A stretch of 6,990 nt of DNA from Pseudomonadota bacterium (GTDB lineage: Bacteria > Pseudomonadota > Gammaproteobacteria > Burkholderiales > Burkholderiaceae_D), in assembly GCA_023420795.1 (NCBI GenBank), contig JAEZVM010000068.1, forward strand, positions 1 through 6,990, given 5' to 3'. A program made the position numbers and the translations under genes. The notes under the pieces are model-generated. The model was not told where the DNA came from. It was given only the letters and a program-made list of their open reading frames with translations, and ran no database searches. Below are positions 1 through 6,160 of this stretch, in pieces (the first letter of the stretch is position 1; each line of letters starts with the position of its first letter).

Positions 1-540
1 CTCGTTTGCCATGAGGACGACTTCGAATCGCTGCTCGGCGAATTGTCGGTGCATAAGCTCGACGTCGTGCTGACCGACCGCCCGGTTCCCTCCGGTACCA
101 CGCTGCGCGTGTTCAGCCACCTGCTCGGCGAGAGCGAGATCATGCTGTTCGGCGTGCCGGAACTGGCGGAACGTTATCGCGCCGATTTCCCCGCTAGCCT
201 GAAAGGCGCGCCGCTACTGCTGCCCACGCGCAACCATGCAATCCGCGGCAGGCTCGACCACTGGTTCGAGACGCATGATGTGCGCCCGGATGTGGTCGGC
301 GAATTCGACGACAACGCGCTGCTGAATACCTTCGGCCGCAACGGCCTCGGCCTGTTCCCCGCATCGCATGCGCTGGCTGATGCGGTGAAGGAGCAGTTCG
401 GCGCGGTGCCGGTCGGCGAGCTGACGCAGGTGCGCGAACAGTTCTACGCGATCTCCAACGAGCGCAAGATCAAGCATCCGGCGGTCGAGGCGATCCTGAC
501 TGCAATTCACGGCGGAGTGTTTGCGAAGAGCGCGCATTGA
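1..540 (+). CDS. nhaR: LysR-family transcriptional activator NhaR, C-terminal part (5' end outside the window)
   Basis: The reading frame is open from base 1 and ends in TGA at 538-540, leaving 179 residues of effector-domain sequence; the N-terminal helix-turn-helix lies upstream of the window. The stretch around residues 18-27 (HKLDVVLTDR), the GEFDDNALL segment from about residue 100, and the late ISNERKIKHPAVEAI segment match what I remember of NhaR, the LysR-type activator of Na+/H+ antiporter genes. In that family the C-terminal domain senses the inducer (Na+ in E. coli NhaR). No antiporter gene is visible, so the target cannot be read here; it may lie to the left or elsewhere. A generic LysR regulator is the alternative, but the EFDD and KHPAVE segments favour NhaR. 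Confidence 0.85.
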   Translation, partial: LVCHEDDFESLLGELSVHKLDVVLTDRPVPSGTTLRVFSHLLGESEIMLFGVPELAERYRADFPASLKGAPLLLPTRNHAIRGRLDHWFETHDVRPDVVGEFDDNALLNTFGRNGLGLFPASHALADAVKEQFGAVPVGELTQVREQFYAISNERKIKHPAVEAILTAIHGGVFAKSAH

Positions 541-560
541 ACGTGCATTGAGCGATTTCA

Positions 561-583
561 AAGCGGCCATCAGGCCGCGCTTG
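561..583 (+). terminator. Hairpin after nhaR, possible intrinsic terminator
   Basis: A GC-rich stem GCGGCC (563-568) and GGCCGC (573-578) closes over the tetraloop ATCA. Flanking AAG and CTT can extend it with a small bulge. It lies about 20 bases after the nhaR stop. The following bases (CTTGT) are only weakly T-rich, so termination strength is uncertain. Confidence 0.4.
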
Positions 584-609
584 TACTCCGGTGTCGCGGT
601 TCATATGGT
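581..609 (+). promoter_or_regulatory. Possible sigma-70 promoter for the MBL-fold hydrolase
   Basis: TTGTAC (581-586) and TATGGT (604-609) are separated by exactly 17 bases. The -35 matches 3 of 6 and the -10 matches 4 of 6 consensus bases. A start near 616 would give a leader of about 22 bases that still contains the CGGAG ribosome binding site at 628-632. The -35 overlaps the tail of the preceding hairpin. Confidence 0.3.
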
Positions 610-637
610 GAGCATTTGAGTCCAATACGGAGTCGCC

Positions 638-1606
638 ATGACAACCGCCATCAATCGCTGGCACAACATCGCCGCTGTACTTCTGTGTTCATGGCTACTA
701 CCGGCATTCGCGCAAACGCCGCAGGCGCCGCCAGCCGCAACCACGGCCGCACCAAAAGAACATGTGCTTACGCTGGAGCCGCGCGACGCACCGGCTACGC
801 GCGACGGCGGCTCGGTGCAGTTCGTCGGCAATGCGACGGTCATCATCCGCTATGCCGGCTTGACCATCCTGACCGACCCGAATTTCCTGCACAAGGGCGA
901 GCATGTGCACCTCGGCTACGGGCTGAAGGCGCAACGGCTGACCGATCCGGCGATCGAACTCGACAAGCTGCCGCCGATCGATCTGGTAGTGCTGTCGCAC
1001 ATGCACGGCGACCATTTCGATCAGCTGGTGCAGGAAAAACTCGACCGCAACATTCCGATCGTTACTACACCGGAAGCGGCGAAGTCTCTCGAAGAAATGG
1101 GATTCAAGGCGCGCTACCCGTTGCAGACATGGGATGTGCTCACGGTAAAAAGAGGCAAGGCGACGCTGCGCGTTACCGCGATGCCGGCGCGCCATGGTCC
1201 GCCGGTCGCTTCCACGCCGCTGCCGGAAACGATGGGTTCAATGCTGGAGTTTTCGGTTGGGAGCGGGAAGCCGGATTACCGGATGTACATCAGCGGCGAT
1301 ACGCTGGTGTATGACGACATCAACGAGATCCCGCGCCGCTATCCGGATATTGACCTCGCGCTGCTGCATCTCGGCGGAACACGCATTCTTGGCGTGATGA
1401 AGGTGACGATGGATGGCAAGGATGGCGTGCAGATGCTGCAGATCATTGCGCCGCATCATGCGATACCGATCCACTACAACGACTATGACGTATTCAAGTC
1501 GCCGCTATCGGAGTTCGAAAAGGAAGTGAGTGCAGCGGGGCTGCAGGGCAAGATCACCTACTTGAAGCATGGGGAGACGTATAAGTTTCATCCTGTGAAG
1601 CGGTAG
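638..1606 (+). CDS. Exported MBL-fold metallo-hydrolase
   Basis: This 322-residue protein has the metallo-beta-lactamase fold. Residues 1-25 form a signal peptide (R7 in a short polar n-region, hydrophobic AAVLLCSWLLPAFA, likely cut after AFA at residue 25), followed by an Ala/Pro-rich linker to about residue 39. The metal site is complete: H121-x-H123-x-D125-H126, H186 (PARHGP), D221 (SGD) and H279 (IPIHYND), which suits two metal ions, usually zinc. The layout, with FVGNATVIIRYAGLTILTDPN near the start, resembles the UPF0173/NAPE-PLD-like branch rather than classical beta-lactamases. The substrate cannot be deduced. The start ATG has CGGAG five bases upstream. An overlapping frame starting at 616 is a shadow. 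The gene converges with the exporter gene, with only 28 bases between the two stops and no clear terminator there. Confidence 0.85.
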   Translation: MTTAINRWHNIAAVLLCSWLLPAFAQTPQAPPAATTAAPKEHVLTLEPRDAPATRDGGSVQFVGNATVIIRYAGLTILTDPNFLHKGEHVHLGYGLKAQRLTDPAIELDKLPPIDLVVLSHMHGDHFDQLVQEKLDRNIPIVTTPEAAKSLEEMGFKARYPLQTWDVLTVKRGKATLRVTAMPARHGPPVASTPLPETMGSMLEFSVGSGKPDYRMYISGDTLVYDDINEIPRRYPDIDLALLHLGGTRILGVMKVTMDGKDGVQMLQIIAPHHAIPIHYNDYDVFKSPLSEFEKEVSAAGLQGKITYLKHGETYKFHPVKR

Positions 1607-1634
1607 AGAATTTCCGGAGCCCGTACTCAGCCAA

Positions 1635-2246
1635 TCAATACCCGCTTGCTATCAGCGTCGCCGCCAGCACCAGCATTACCGCGCCGATCAGGCCGTCGAG
1701 CACGCGCCATGCACCCGGTTTGGCAAACCAGGGCGACAACAGGCGCGCGCCGAAGCCGAGCGAGCTGAACCAGACTGCCGCCGCGCTCATCGCACCGAAC
1801 GCGAACCACCATTTGCCCTGCGGTCCCTGCTGGCCGCCGATCGCGCCGAGCAGTACCACGGTATCGAGATACACATGCGGATTGAGCAGCGTGACTGCCA
1901 GCACGGTGGTCAGCGCCCGCGCTGCGCTTAGCTTCGCCGCATCCTGCGCCGCCTGCATCGCATGGCGGCCAAACGCACTGCGCCATGCGCGCAGGCCGTA
2001 CCACGCCAGAAAAGCAGCGCCGCCCCAGCGCGCCGCTGCGAGCAGCACCGGATTGCGCTCGACCATCGTGCCGACGCCTGCCACGCCGGCGGCAATCAAT
2101 ATGGTCTCGCATACGATGCAAGCCAAAACCGTCAGGCCGACATGCGTGCGGTGCAGGCCCATGCGCAGCACATGCGCATTCTGCGCACCGATGGGCACGA
2201 TCAATCCGGCGCCAAGGCCGAACCCTTTCAGATAGTAGGCAAGCAT
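1635..2246 (-). CDS. LysE/ArgO-family amino-acid exporter
   Basis: This 203-residue integral membrane protein probably exports basic amino acids (lysine/arginine type) across the inner membrane. Hydrophobic segments fall at about residues 5-25, 37-60, 66-88, 112-137, 148-170 and 183-203, consistent with six helices. The family signature PIGAQNAHVLRMGL (residues 18-31) and the LLNPHVYLDT segment (120-129) closely resemble remembered E. coli ArgO and Corynebacterium LysE. The frame stays open far upstream to 2768, but the ATG at 2246 has GGAGAG six bases upstream and matches the family N-terminus. ArgO/LysE genes are typically activated by a LysR regulator (ArgP/LysG); no such gene is adjacent, since the NhaR-like gene is of another branch. 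It lies downstream of the ABM monooxygenase gene on the same strand with a 92-base gap that holds two inverted repeats. Confidence 0.88.
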   Translation of the reverse strand: MLAYYLKGFGLGAGLIVPIGAQNAHVLRMGLHRTHVGLTVLACIVCETILIAAGVAGVGTMVERNPVLLAAARWGGAAFLAWYGLRAWRSAFGRHAMQAAQDAAKLSAARALTTVLAVTLLNPHVYLDTVVLLGAIGGQQGPQGKWWFAFGAMSAAAVWFSSLGFGARLLSPWFAKPGAWRVLDGLIGAVMLVLAATLIASGY

Positions 2247-2256
2247 GATGATCTCT

Positions 2257-2281
2257 CCGGCAGAACGCGCCATTCTGCCGG
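2257..2281 (-). promoter_or_regulatory. Perfect hairpin abutting the exporter's ribosome binding site
   Basis: Nine-base perfect arms CCGGCAGAA (2257-2265) and TTCTGCCGG (2273-2281) enclose a 7-base loop. In the exporter mRNA the 3' arm ends in CCGG, whose last bases are the first bases of the Shine-Dalgarno GGAGAG, so folding would partly sequester it. It could be a translational control element, an attenuator, or a terminator for the upstream ABM gene. No U-run follows, which argues against simple termination. Confidence 0.45.
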
Positions 2282-2318
2282 GGACCGGTCTGAAAAACAA
2301 ATCCGGCCCGCATGCTGC

Positions 2319-2333
2319 TTCCCTTAAAGGGAA
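2319..2333 (-). repeat. Small palindrome just after the ABM monooxygenase stop
   Basis: TTCCCT (2319-2324) and AGGGAA (2328-2333) flank TAA, giving a 6-bp stem six bases beyond the stop codon of the upstream gene on the - strand. It could end or stabilise that transcript, but lacks a U-run. Confidence 0.25.
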
Positions 2334-2338
2334 AAGCG

Positions 2339-2629
2339 CTATTGCATTTCCCTGAAATAGCCGCGCTGCGGTTCGGCTGCAAGATGGCTCAGCACATGCG
2401 CCCAGCCGCCGGATGCGATGACGCTGGCGAGATGCGCCTGATGGGCCGATTCGCTCGTCCATGTTTCGACCATGGTGAAGCTGTCGGGGCACTCGTTGCC
2501 GAGGAATACCTTGACGTCCCTGCATCCCTCGACAGTCGGCAGGCTGTGCTTCACCGAGCGCAGCAGATCGGCGAAAGCGTCGCGTTTGTCCTGCCGGGTC
2601 TTGAAGCGGATGATGACTTGAACACTCAT
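2339..2629 (-). CDS. ABM-domain (YgiN-like) putative quinol monooxygenase
   Basis: A 96-residue single-domain protein of the antibiotic biosynthesis monooxygenase (ABM) superfamily, small dimeric ferredoxin-like alpha/beta proteins. Typical elements are the first strand VQVIIRFKT (3-11), a helix with LLRSVKHSLPTVEGC (22-36), the second strand DVKVFLG (38-44), and the hallmark FTMVETWTSESAHQAHLAS (51-69), where E55, W57 and H66 fall at usual conserved places. The start at 2629 is preferred over one at 2656 because GGAGAC lies seven bases upstream and MSVQV begins the first strand directly. Substrate is unknown: members range from quinol oxidation to heme or polyketide chemistry, and many are uncharacterised. 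It is transcribed towards the exporter and divergently from the glycoside hydrolase. Confidence 0.78.
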   Translation of the reverse strand: MSVQVIIRFKTRQDKRDAFADLLRSVKHSLPTVEGCRDVKVFLGNECPDSFTMVETWTSESAHQAHLASVIASGGWAHVLSHLAAEPQRGYFREMQ

Positions 2630-2814
2630 CGCGTGTCTCCGTTGGTCGGCGTACATTACCGATCAATACTGCCATCGCGGCCGGCACCGAAATTTGAGAA
2701 ATGACAGCCGCGAAAGCGGCGTGCCGCGACTTCCCCGCGCGAAACTTCCGTTGTCCGCCATTGTCCACGCTGAAGGCTGCTCTCTACCCGGCAGCAGTGA
2801 AAGGAGACGGCACA
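2630..2814. other. Divergent intergenic region between the ABM gene and the glycoside hydrolase
   Basis: This 185-bp spacer must hold the promoters of both divergent genes, but no convincing -10/-35 pair stands out on either strand. Visible elements are a stem GCCGC-GAAA-GCGGC at 2707-2720 with a GNRA-type tetraloop, and a direct repeat TTGTCC at 2751-2756 and 2761-2766 (10-base period) that could be a regulator site or a weak -35. Confidence 0.4.
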
Positions 2815-4119
2815 ATGTCCCCTGGATTCATTTTCGCCACTGGGATTGAAAACAGCATTCCCACCATCCGTGGCGGAACGGTGCGCATGGACGAGATGGA
2901 AAAATGCGGCCATTACCGTCACTGGCGCAACGACTTCGACCTGGTGCAGCAGACGGGCATCCAGTTCCTGCGTTACGGACCGCCGCTGCACACCACCTGG
3001 CTCGGTGACGGCCGGCACGACTGGGGTTTTGCCGACGAGACCTTCATTGAACTGCGCGGGCGCGACATCGTGCCCATTGTCGATCTGTGCCATTTCGGCG
3101 TGCCGGACTGGATCGGCAATTTCCAGAACTCGGACTTCCCCTTGCTTTTTTCCTGCTATGCGAAGGCGTTCGCGGAGCGCTTTCCGTGGGTGCAGCTCTA
3201 TACGCCGGTCAACGAGATGTTCATCTGCGCGGTGTTTTCAGCGCTGTATGGCTGGTGGAACGAACAGATGACGAGCGACCGCGCCTTCGTTACCGCTCTC
3301 AAGCATTTGGTGCAGGCTAATGTGCTGGCGATGCAAGCGATCCTGAAGGTGCGTCCCGATGCGCTGTTCATCCAGAGCGAATCGTCCGAGTATTTTCATC
3401 CGGCGAGTCCAAAGGCAATCCCGCGCGCTGAACGGGCCAATGCACGCCGTTTCCTGTCGCTCGACCTGAACTATGGCCATCGGGTCGATTCGGAAATGTA
3501 CGAATACCTGCTGGACAACGGCATGACGCGCGGCGAATACCTGTTCCTGATGAAGAACAACCTGCGCCATCACTGCCTGATGGGCAATGATTATTACGTG
3601 ACCAACGAGCACCTGGTATCGGAAGACGGCAGCCAGCGCGCTTCCGGTGAGATCTATGGCTATGCGGTTATTACCCGCCAGTATCACGAACGCTATCGGC
3701 TGCCTGTGATGCATACCGAAACGAACCTGTGCCAGGGGGCGAACGGTGACGAGGCGGTGTACTGGCTGTGGAAGGAGTGGGCGAATGTGCTGCGTGTGCG
3801 CAACGACGGCGTGCCCATCGTCGGCTTCACCTGGTATTCGCTGACCGACCAGGTCGATTGGGATAGCGCACTGCGCGAGGACAACGGGCATGTGAATGCA
3901 CTTGGGCTGTATGACCTCGACCGCAACATCCGGCCAGTCGGCAAGGCTTATCGCAAGCTGATCTGCGACTGGAAGCATGTGCTGCCGACGCAAAGCGTCT
4001 GCCTGCAGGTGCCGATCGTGATGCCGAGCGAGACCGATCTGGAATGGGCGCAGCAGCGGCGTGCACATGCTATCGATTCCGAGCAGGGCACGACCGAGGC
4101 GCAGGATGTAACCGATTGA
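2815..4119 (+). CDS. Divergent glycoside hydrolase family 1-type (beta-glucosidase-like) protein
   Basis: This 434-residue TIM-barrel enzyme is most like GH1 beta-glycosidases (usual length 440-480). Landmarks in order are an N-terminal FATGIENSIP replacing the GH1 WGxATSAxQxEG strand; H93-F-G-V-P-D-W99 replacing the HWDLPxW motif; TPVNEM with N133 and E134 as the acid/base (canonical TxNEP); MHTETN with E302 as the nucleophile (canonical TENG); and FTWYSLTDQVDWDSAL (about 338-353) replacing the WSLxDNFEW sugar-binding loop, with D348 where glucosidases carry Glu. There is no signal peptide, so it is probably cytoplasmic. A hydrolase acting by the retaining mechanism is likely, but the sugar is unknown and may not be glucose. 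The last 35 or so residues form a polar tail. The ATG at 2815 is chosen because AAGGAGA sits at 2801-2807; an in-frame start at 2701 has no such site and adds non-homologous sequence. Confidence 0.78.
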   Translation: MSPGFIFATGIENSIPTIRGGTVRMDEMEKCGHYRHWRNDFDLVQQTGIQFLRYGPPLHTTWLGDGRHDWGFADETFIELRGRDIVPIVDLCHFGVPDWIGNFQNSDFPLLFSCYAKAFAERFPWVQLYTPVNEMFICAVFSALYGWWNEQMTSDRAFVTALKHLVQANVLAMQAILKVRPDALFIQSESSEYFHPASPKAIPRAERANARRFLSLDLNYGHRVDSEMYEYLLDNGMTRGEYLFLMKNNLRHHCLMGNDYYVTNEHLVSEDGSQRASGEIYGYAVITRQYHERYRLPVMHTETNLCQGANGDEAVYWLWKEWANVLRVRNDGVPIVGFTWYSLTDQVDWDSALREDNGHVNALGLYDLDRNIRPVGKAYRKLICDWKHVLPTQSVCLQVPIVMPSETDLEWAQQRRAHAIDSEQGTTEAQDVTD

Positions 4120-4142
4120 ACGAAGGGGCTGGCTCTTATAAT
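4116..4142 (+). promoter_or_regulatory. Likely promoter of the pcaC-like gene
   Basis: A perfect -10 hexamer TATAAT (4137-4142) follows TTGAAC (4116-4121, 4 of 6 matches) with a short 15-base spacer. The -35 overlaps the stop codon of the glycoside hydrolase. Transcription starting near 4149 would give a leader of about 24 bases containing AAGGAAA (4161-4167). The spacer is below the 17-base optimum, so an activator or a different -35 is possible. Confidence 0.5.
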
Positions 4143-4172
4143 CGCGCTTTCGTTATCGGAAAGGAAACCGCA

Positions 4173-4550
4173 ATGGATCAGCAATTCAAGGACGGCTTGC
4201 AGATGCGCAAGCAGGTAATGGGCGAGGACTTCGTCGAGAAGGCATTTGCGAATGCGGACGAATTCACGATGCCGCTGCAGGAGTTCGTCACGCGCAATGC
4301 GTGGGGCACGGTGTGGTGCCGCGACGGACTGGAACTGAAGACCCGCAGCCTGATCACGATATCGATGCTGACCGCGCTCGGACGCGCGCATGAACTGAAG
4401 GGCCATGTGCGCGGCGCGCTGAACAATGGCGCAACGCCGGAGGAAATCCGTGAGGTGCTGCTGCATGCGGCCGTGTATTGCGGCGCGCCGCTGGCGGTGG
4501 AGGCATTCCGCGTGGCGCAGGAAGTGGTGAGGGATGCGGGGACGAAATAG
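4173..4550 (+). CDS. pcaC: 4-carboxymuconolactone decarboxylase (PcaC-type)
   Basis: This 125-residue protein belongs to the carboxymuconolactone decarboxylase (AhpD-like, all-helical) family. True PcaC converts 4-carboxymuconolactone to beta-ketoadipate enol-lactone in protocatechuate breakdown. The protein matches the single-domain PcaC pattern along its whole length: RNAWGTVWCRDGLELKTRSLITI in the middle, then GRAHELKGHVRGALNNG (E74 and H78 at the expected active-site positions), TPEEIREVLLHAAVYCGAP, and a terminal AFRVAQEVV helix. It lacks a CxxC, so it is not an AhpD-type peroxidase partner. AAGGAAA lies five bases before the ATG. No other protocatechuate-pathway gene (pcaB, pcaD, pcaHG, pcaIJ) is adjacent, so the true substrate could be another lactone or keto acid. 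Confidence 0.8.
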   Translation: MDQQFKDGLQMRKQVMGEDFVEKAFANADEFTMPLQEFVTRNAWGTVWCRDGLELKTRSLITISMLTALGRAHELKGHVRGALNNGATPEEIREVLLHAAVYCGAPLAVEAFRVAQEVVRDAGTK

Positions 4551-4568
4551 CAGTTGTTATATACGGGA

Positions 4569-4593
4569 GGAAGCATGGCGAGGCCATGCTTCC
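4569..4593. terminator. Strong hairpin at the convergent junction
   Basis: Perfect 11-base arms GGAAGCATGGC (4569-4579) and GCCATGCTTCC (4583-4593) enclose the three-base loop GAG, 18 bases past the pcaC stop. The symmetrical stem would fold in transcripts from either side, so it may end or protect both. No T-run follows on either strand, so it is not a textbook intrinsic terminator. Confidence 0.45.
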
Positions 4594-4594
4594 C

Positions 4595-4672
4595 GTCATT
4601 CCGAACGCAGTGAGGAATCTCACGTTTGCGCCACAGCGATCAATCGAGATTCCTCACTGCGTTCGGAATGAC
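4595..4672. repeat. Long palindromic intergenic repeat (27-bp perfect arms)
   Basis: The segment 4595-4621 is the exact reverse complement of 4646-4672, with a 24-base spacer; a CCC/GGG pair just outside (4592-4594 and 4674-4676) extends it past a one-base bulge. The arm core is CATTCCGAACGCAGTGAGGA. From memory, near-identical inverted pairs occur dispersed between genes in many unrelated bacterial genomes and give spurious peptides of the VIPNAVRNL / HCVRNDR type; the + strand frame through this repeat encodes exactly such peptides. It lies between convergent genes, the usual place for such repeats, and could act as a bidirectional transcript end. No transposase is present. Confidence 0.7.
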
Positions 4673-4696
4673 AGGGTCTCTCCTCGCTGAAGAGTC

Positions 4697-6106
4697 CTAC
4701 TTCGGATACAACTGATAAATCGCGCCCGCATAGTCATCCGAAATCAGCAGATTGCCTTTCGCGTCCGCGATTGCGTCCACCGGCCTGCCCCAGCGCGCAC
4801 GGGCATCGGCATCGGTGACGAAGCCGGTAACCAGTTCGATCTCGGCGCCGGCGTTGCCGGCATCGTCGAACGGGAAATACACCACCTTGTAGCCTGCATC
4901 GAGGCGGGTGCAGTTCCAGCAACCGTGCAGCGCGATCACCGCACCCTTGCGATAAGCCGCAGGCAGGCTGCTCGCATGCAGGAAGCTGAAGCCGAGCGGC
5001 GCCGCATGCGCCTGCATGCCCTTGGATGAGCGGTCGATCGTGGAACAATCGACAGCGTTGCCGTCGCGGTTGAATTCCTCGTCGGGTACCAGCGCCATGT
5101 CGGACATCGACGCATTCTGCACCGGATTGCAGAACGGCCAGCCGTAGTTGCCGCCGTCGCGCACCACGGTAAACGGCTCCGGCGGATTGTCATCGACATA
5201 TGACGGCAGCAGCTTGCCGCGGTCATTGCTGCCGTCGCCATCGACATCCGCATCGACCGGCACGCGGATTTCATCGCGATGGTTGATTGCGATCCATAGC
5301 GTATTGGTGCCGGGAATGAAGTCCAGTCCTTCCGCATTGCGGATGCCGTGCGCGAACAGCCGGCCGTTCGTGCCGTCGGCGTTGTACTGGTAGATTGCGC
5401 CGCGCACCGGATCGCTGGTGGTGTCCTCGATGCAGGCATTGCAGGTGGAGGCGATCGACACATACAGCTTGTGGTCTGCCGACAGCGCGATGTTCTTCAG
5501 CTGATGGCCATAGCTGCCCTGCAGTTCCGGCGTCGAATCGTCCGGCAGGCCGGCGACTATCTCGGTGCGCTCGCCGCTGGCGGTTTCGCCGCCCTGATAC
5601 ACCGAGCGCGTGACGCGGTGCGATTCGGCTATATACAGGTAGATGGTGTCGCCGATGCGGTGAAACACCATGTCATGCGGATTGCGCAGTCCGGTGGCGT
5701 AATCGAATGCCTGCGGCACGTCCCCGGGACGCTCGCGCAGCAGCACGATCCTGCCTTCGTTCGGCAGCGACACCAGCACGTCGCCATTCGGCGCCAGCGC
5801 CATGAAGCGCGCGCCCGGCACCCGTGCCCACAGGCGGATGCCGAATCCCGGCGGCAGCGTCAGGCTTTTGCCTTCGGCAAACGTGCCTTCTGCGAGCGGA
5901 GCAGGCACTTCTAGCGGTTGCAGCACCGAGGCTGCTGCCGCCTGCGTAACTGGCGGGCTGCCGCCTTCTGGCGGTGGGGCCGCCGCCGGACTTCCTCCGC
6001 TTCCACCGCCGCCACCGCCACCGCAGGTGGCGATTGACAGCACGATCCCTGTCGCAGCCAGTACACGCAACCAAGCAGCTCTTGCTCTACTGATCGAAAA
6101 TTTCAT
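4697..6106 (-). CDS. PQQ-type sugar (sorbosone-like) dehydrogenase, predicted lipoprotein
   Basis: This 469-residue protein resembles the six-bladed beta-propeller soluble glucose/sorbosone dehydrogenases that oxidise sugars in the periplasm with PQQ. Residues 1-27 are a signal segment ending IAT-C28, a lipobox-like site (Thr at -1 is atypical), followed by a Gly/Ser/Pro-rich linker to about residue 53. Propeller landmarks include GSYGHQLKNIAL with H201 (candidate catalytic His), HGIRNAEGLDF with R256, RDGGNYGWPFC (316-326), and GRPVDAI near R441 followed by LLISDDYAGAIYQL at the end. D285, D287, D289, D291 and D295 form an acidic calcium-loop-like stretch (DADVDGDGSND). Two CxxC pairs (222-225 and 396-399) may form disulfides; neither is followed by His, so these are not heme c sites. 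The substrate is unknown. The start at 6106 gives a proper signal peptide, but the upstream GGAAAG is about 14 bases away, so the initiation site is weak. Confidence 0.8.
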   Translation of the reverse strand: MKFSISRARAAWLRVLAATGIVLSIATCGGGGGGGSGGSPAAAPPPEGGSPPVTQAAAASVLQPLEVPAPLAEGTFAEGKSLTLPPGFGIRLWARVPGARFMALAPNGDVLVSLPNEGRIVLLRERPGDVPQAFDYATGLRNPHDMVFHRIGDTIYLYIAESHRVTRSVYQGGETASGERTEIVAGLPDDSTPELQGSYGHQLKNIALSADHKLYVSIASTCNACIEDTTSDPVRGAIYQYNADGTNGRLFAHGIRNAEGLDFIPGTNTLWIAINHRDEIRVPVDADVDGDGSNDRGKLLPSYVDDNPPEPFTVVRDGGNYGWPFCNPVQNASMSDMALVPDEEFNRDGNAVDCSTIDRSSKGMQAHAAPLGFSFLHASSLPAAYRKGAVIALHGCWNCTRLDAGYKVVYFPFDDAGNAGAEIELVTGFVTDADARARWGRPVDAIADAKGNLLISDDYAGAIYQLYPK

Positions 6107-6124
6107 GTCGCGCCAACGCTTTCC

Positions 6125-6160
6125 GACAACTCACATGCAGAGTTCTGATGTGAGTTTGTC
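6125..6160. promoter_or_regulatory. Near-perfect inverted repeat upstream of the sugar dehydrogenase
   Basis: GACAACTCACAT (6125-6136) pairs with ATGTGAGTTTGTC (6148-6160), differing by a single inserted base. CAG and CTG inside extend the stem to an AGTT loop. It ends 18 bases before the dehydrogenase start. On the - strand it overlaps a perfect TTGACA (6162 down to 6157), but no good -10 lies 16-18 bases further on. It could be an operator or a leader hairpin. Confidence 0.45.

Noticed and set aside
616..1314. 232-residue + strand frame overlapping the MBL-fold gene
   Set aside because: Arg/Ala-rich shadow; the overlapping frame carries a complete metal site and signal peptide.
2247..2768. 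In-frame upstream extension of the exporter gene to 2768 on the - strand
   Set aside because: It overlaps the ABM gene in another frame, has no family match, and the start at 2246 has a good ribosome binding site and the expected N-terminus.
2701..2814. Upstream in-frame ATG of the glycoside hydrolase
   Set aside because: No ribosome binding site; the added residues match nothing, while AAGGAGA precedes the ATG at 2815.
3238..4068. 276-residue - strand frame antisense to the glycoside hydrolase
   Set aside because: Shadow of a high-GC coding frame; His/Gln/Val-rich composition, no recognisable domain.
4478..4690. 70-residue + strand reading frame through the palindromic repeat
   Set aside because: It starts inside pcaC in another frame and its VIPNAVRNL / HCVRNDR peptides are the typical false product of this repeat type.
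4900..5445. CxxC motifs of the dehydrogenase as cytochrome c heme sites
   Set aside because: Neither CNAC nor CWNC is followed by His, so the CxxCH signature is absent.
5348..5914. 188-residue + strand frame antisense to the sugar dehydrogenase
   Set aside because: Shadow frame with no domain; the - strand carries clear propeller motifs.
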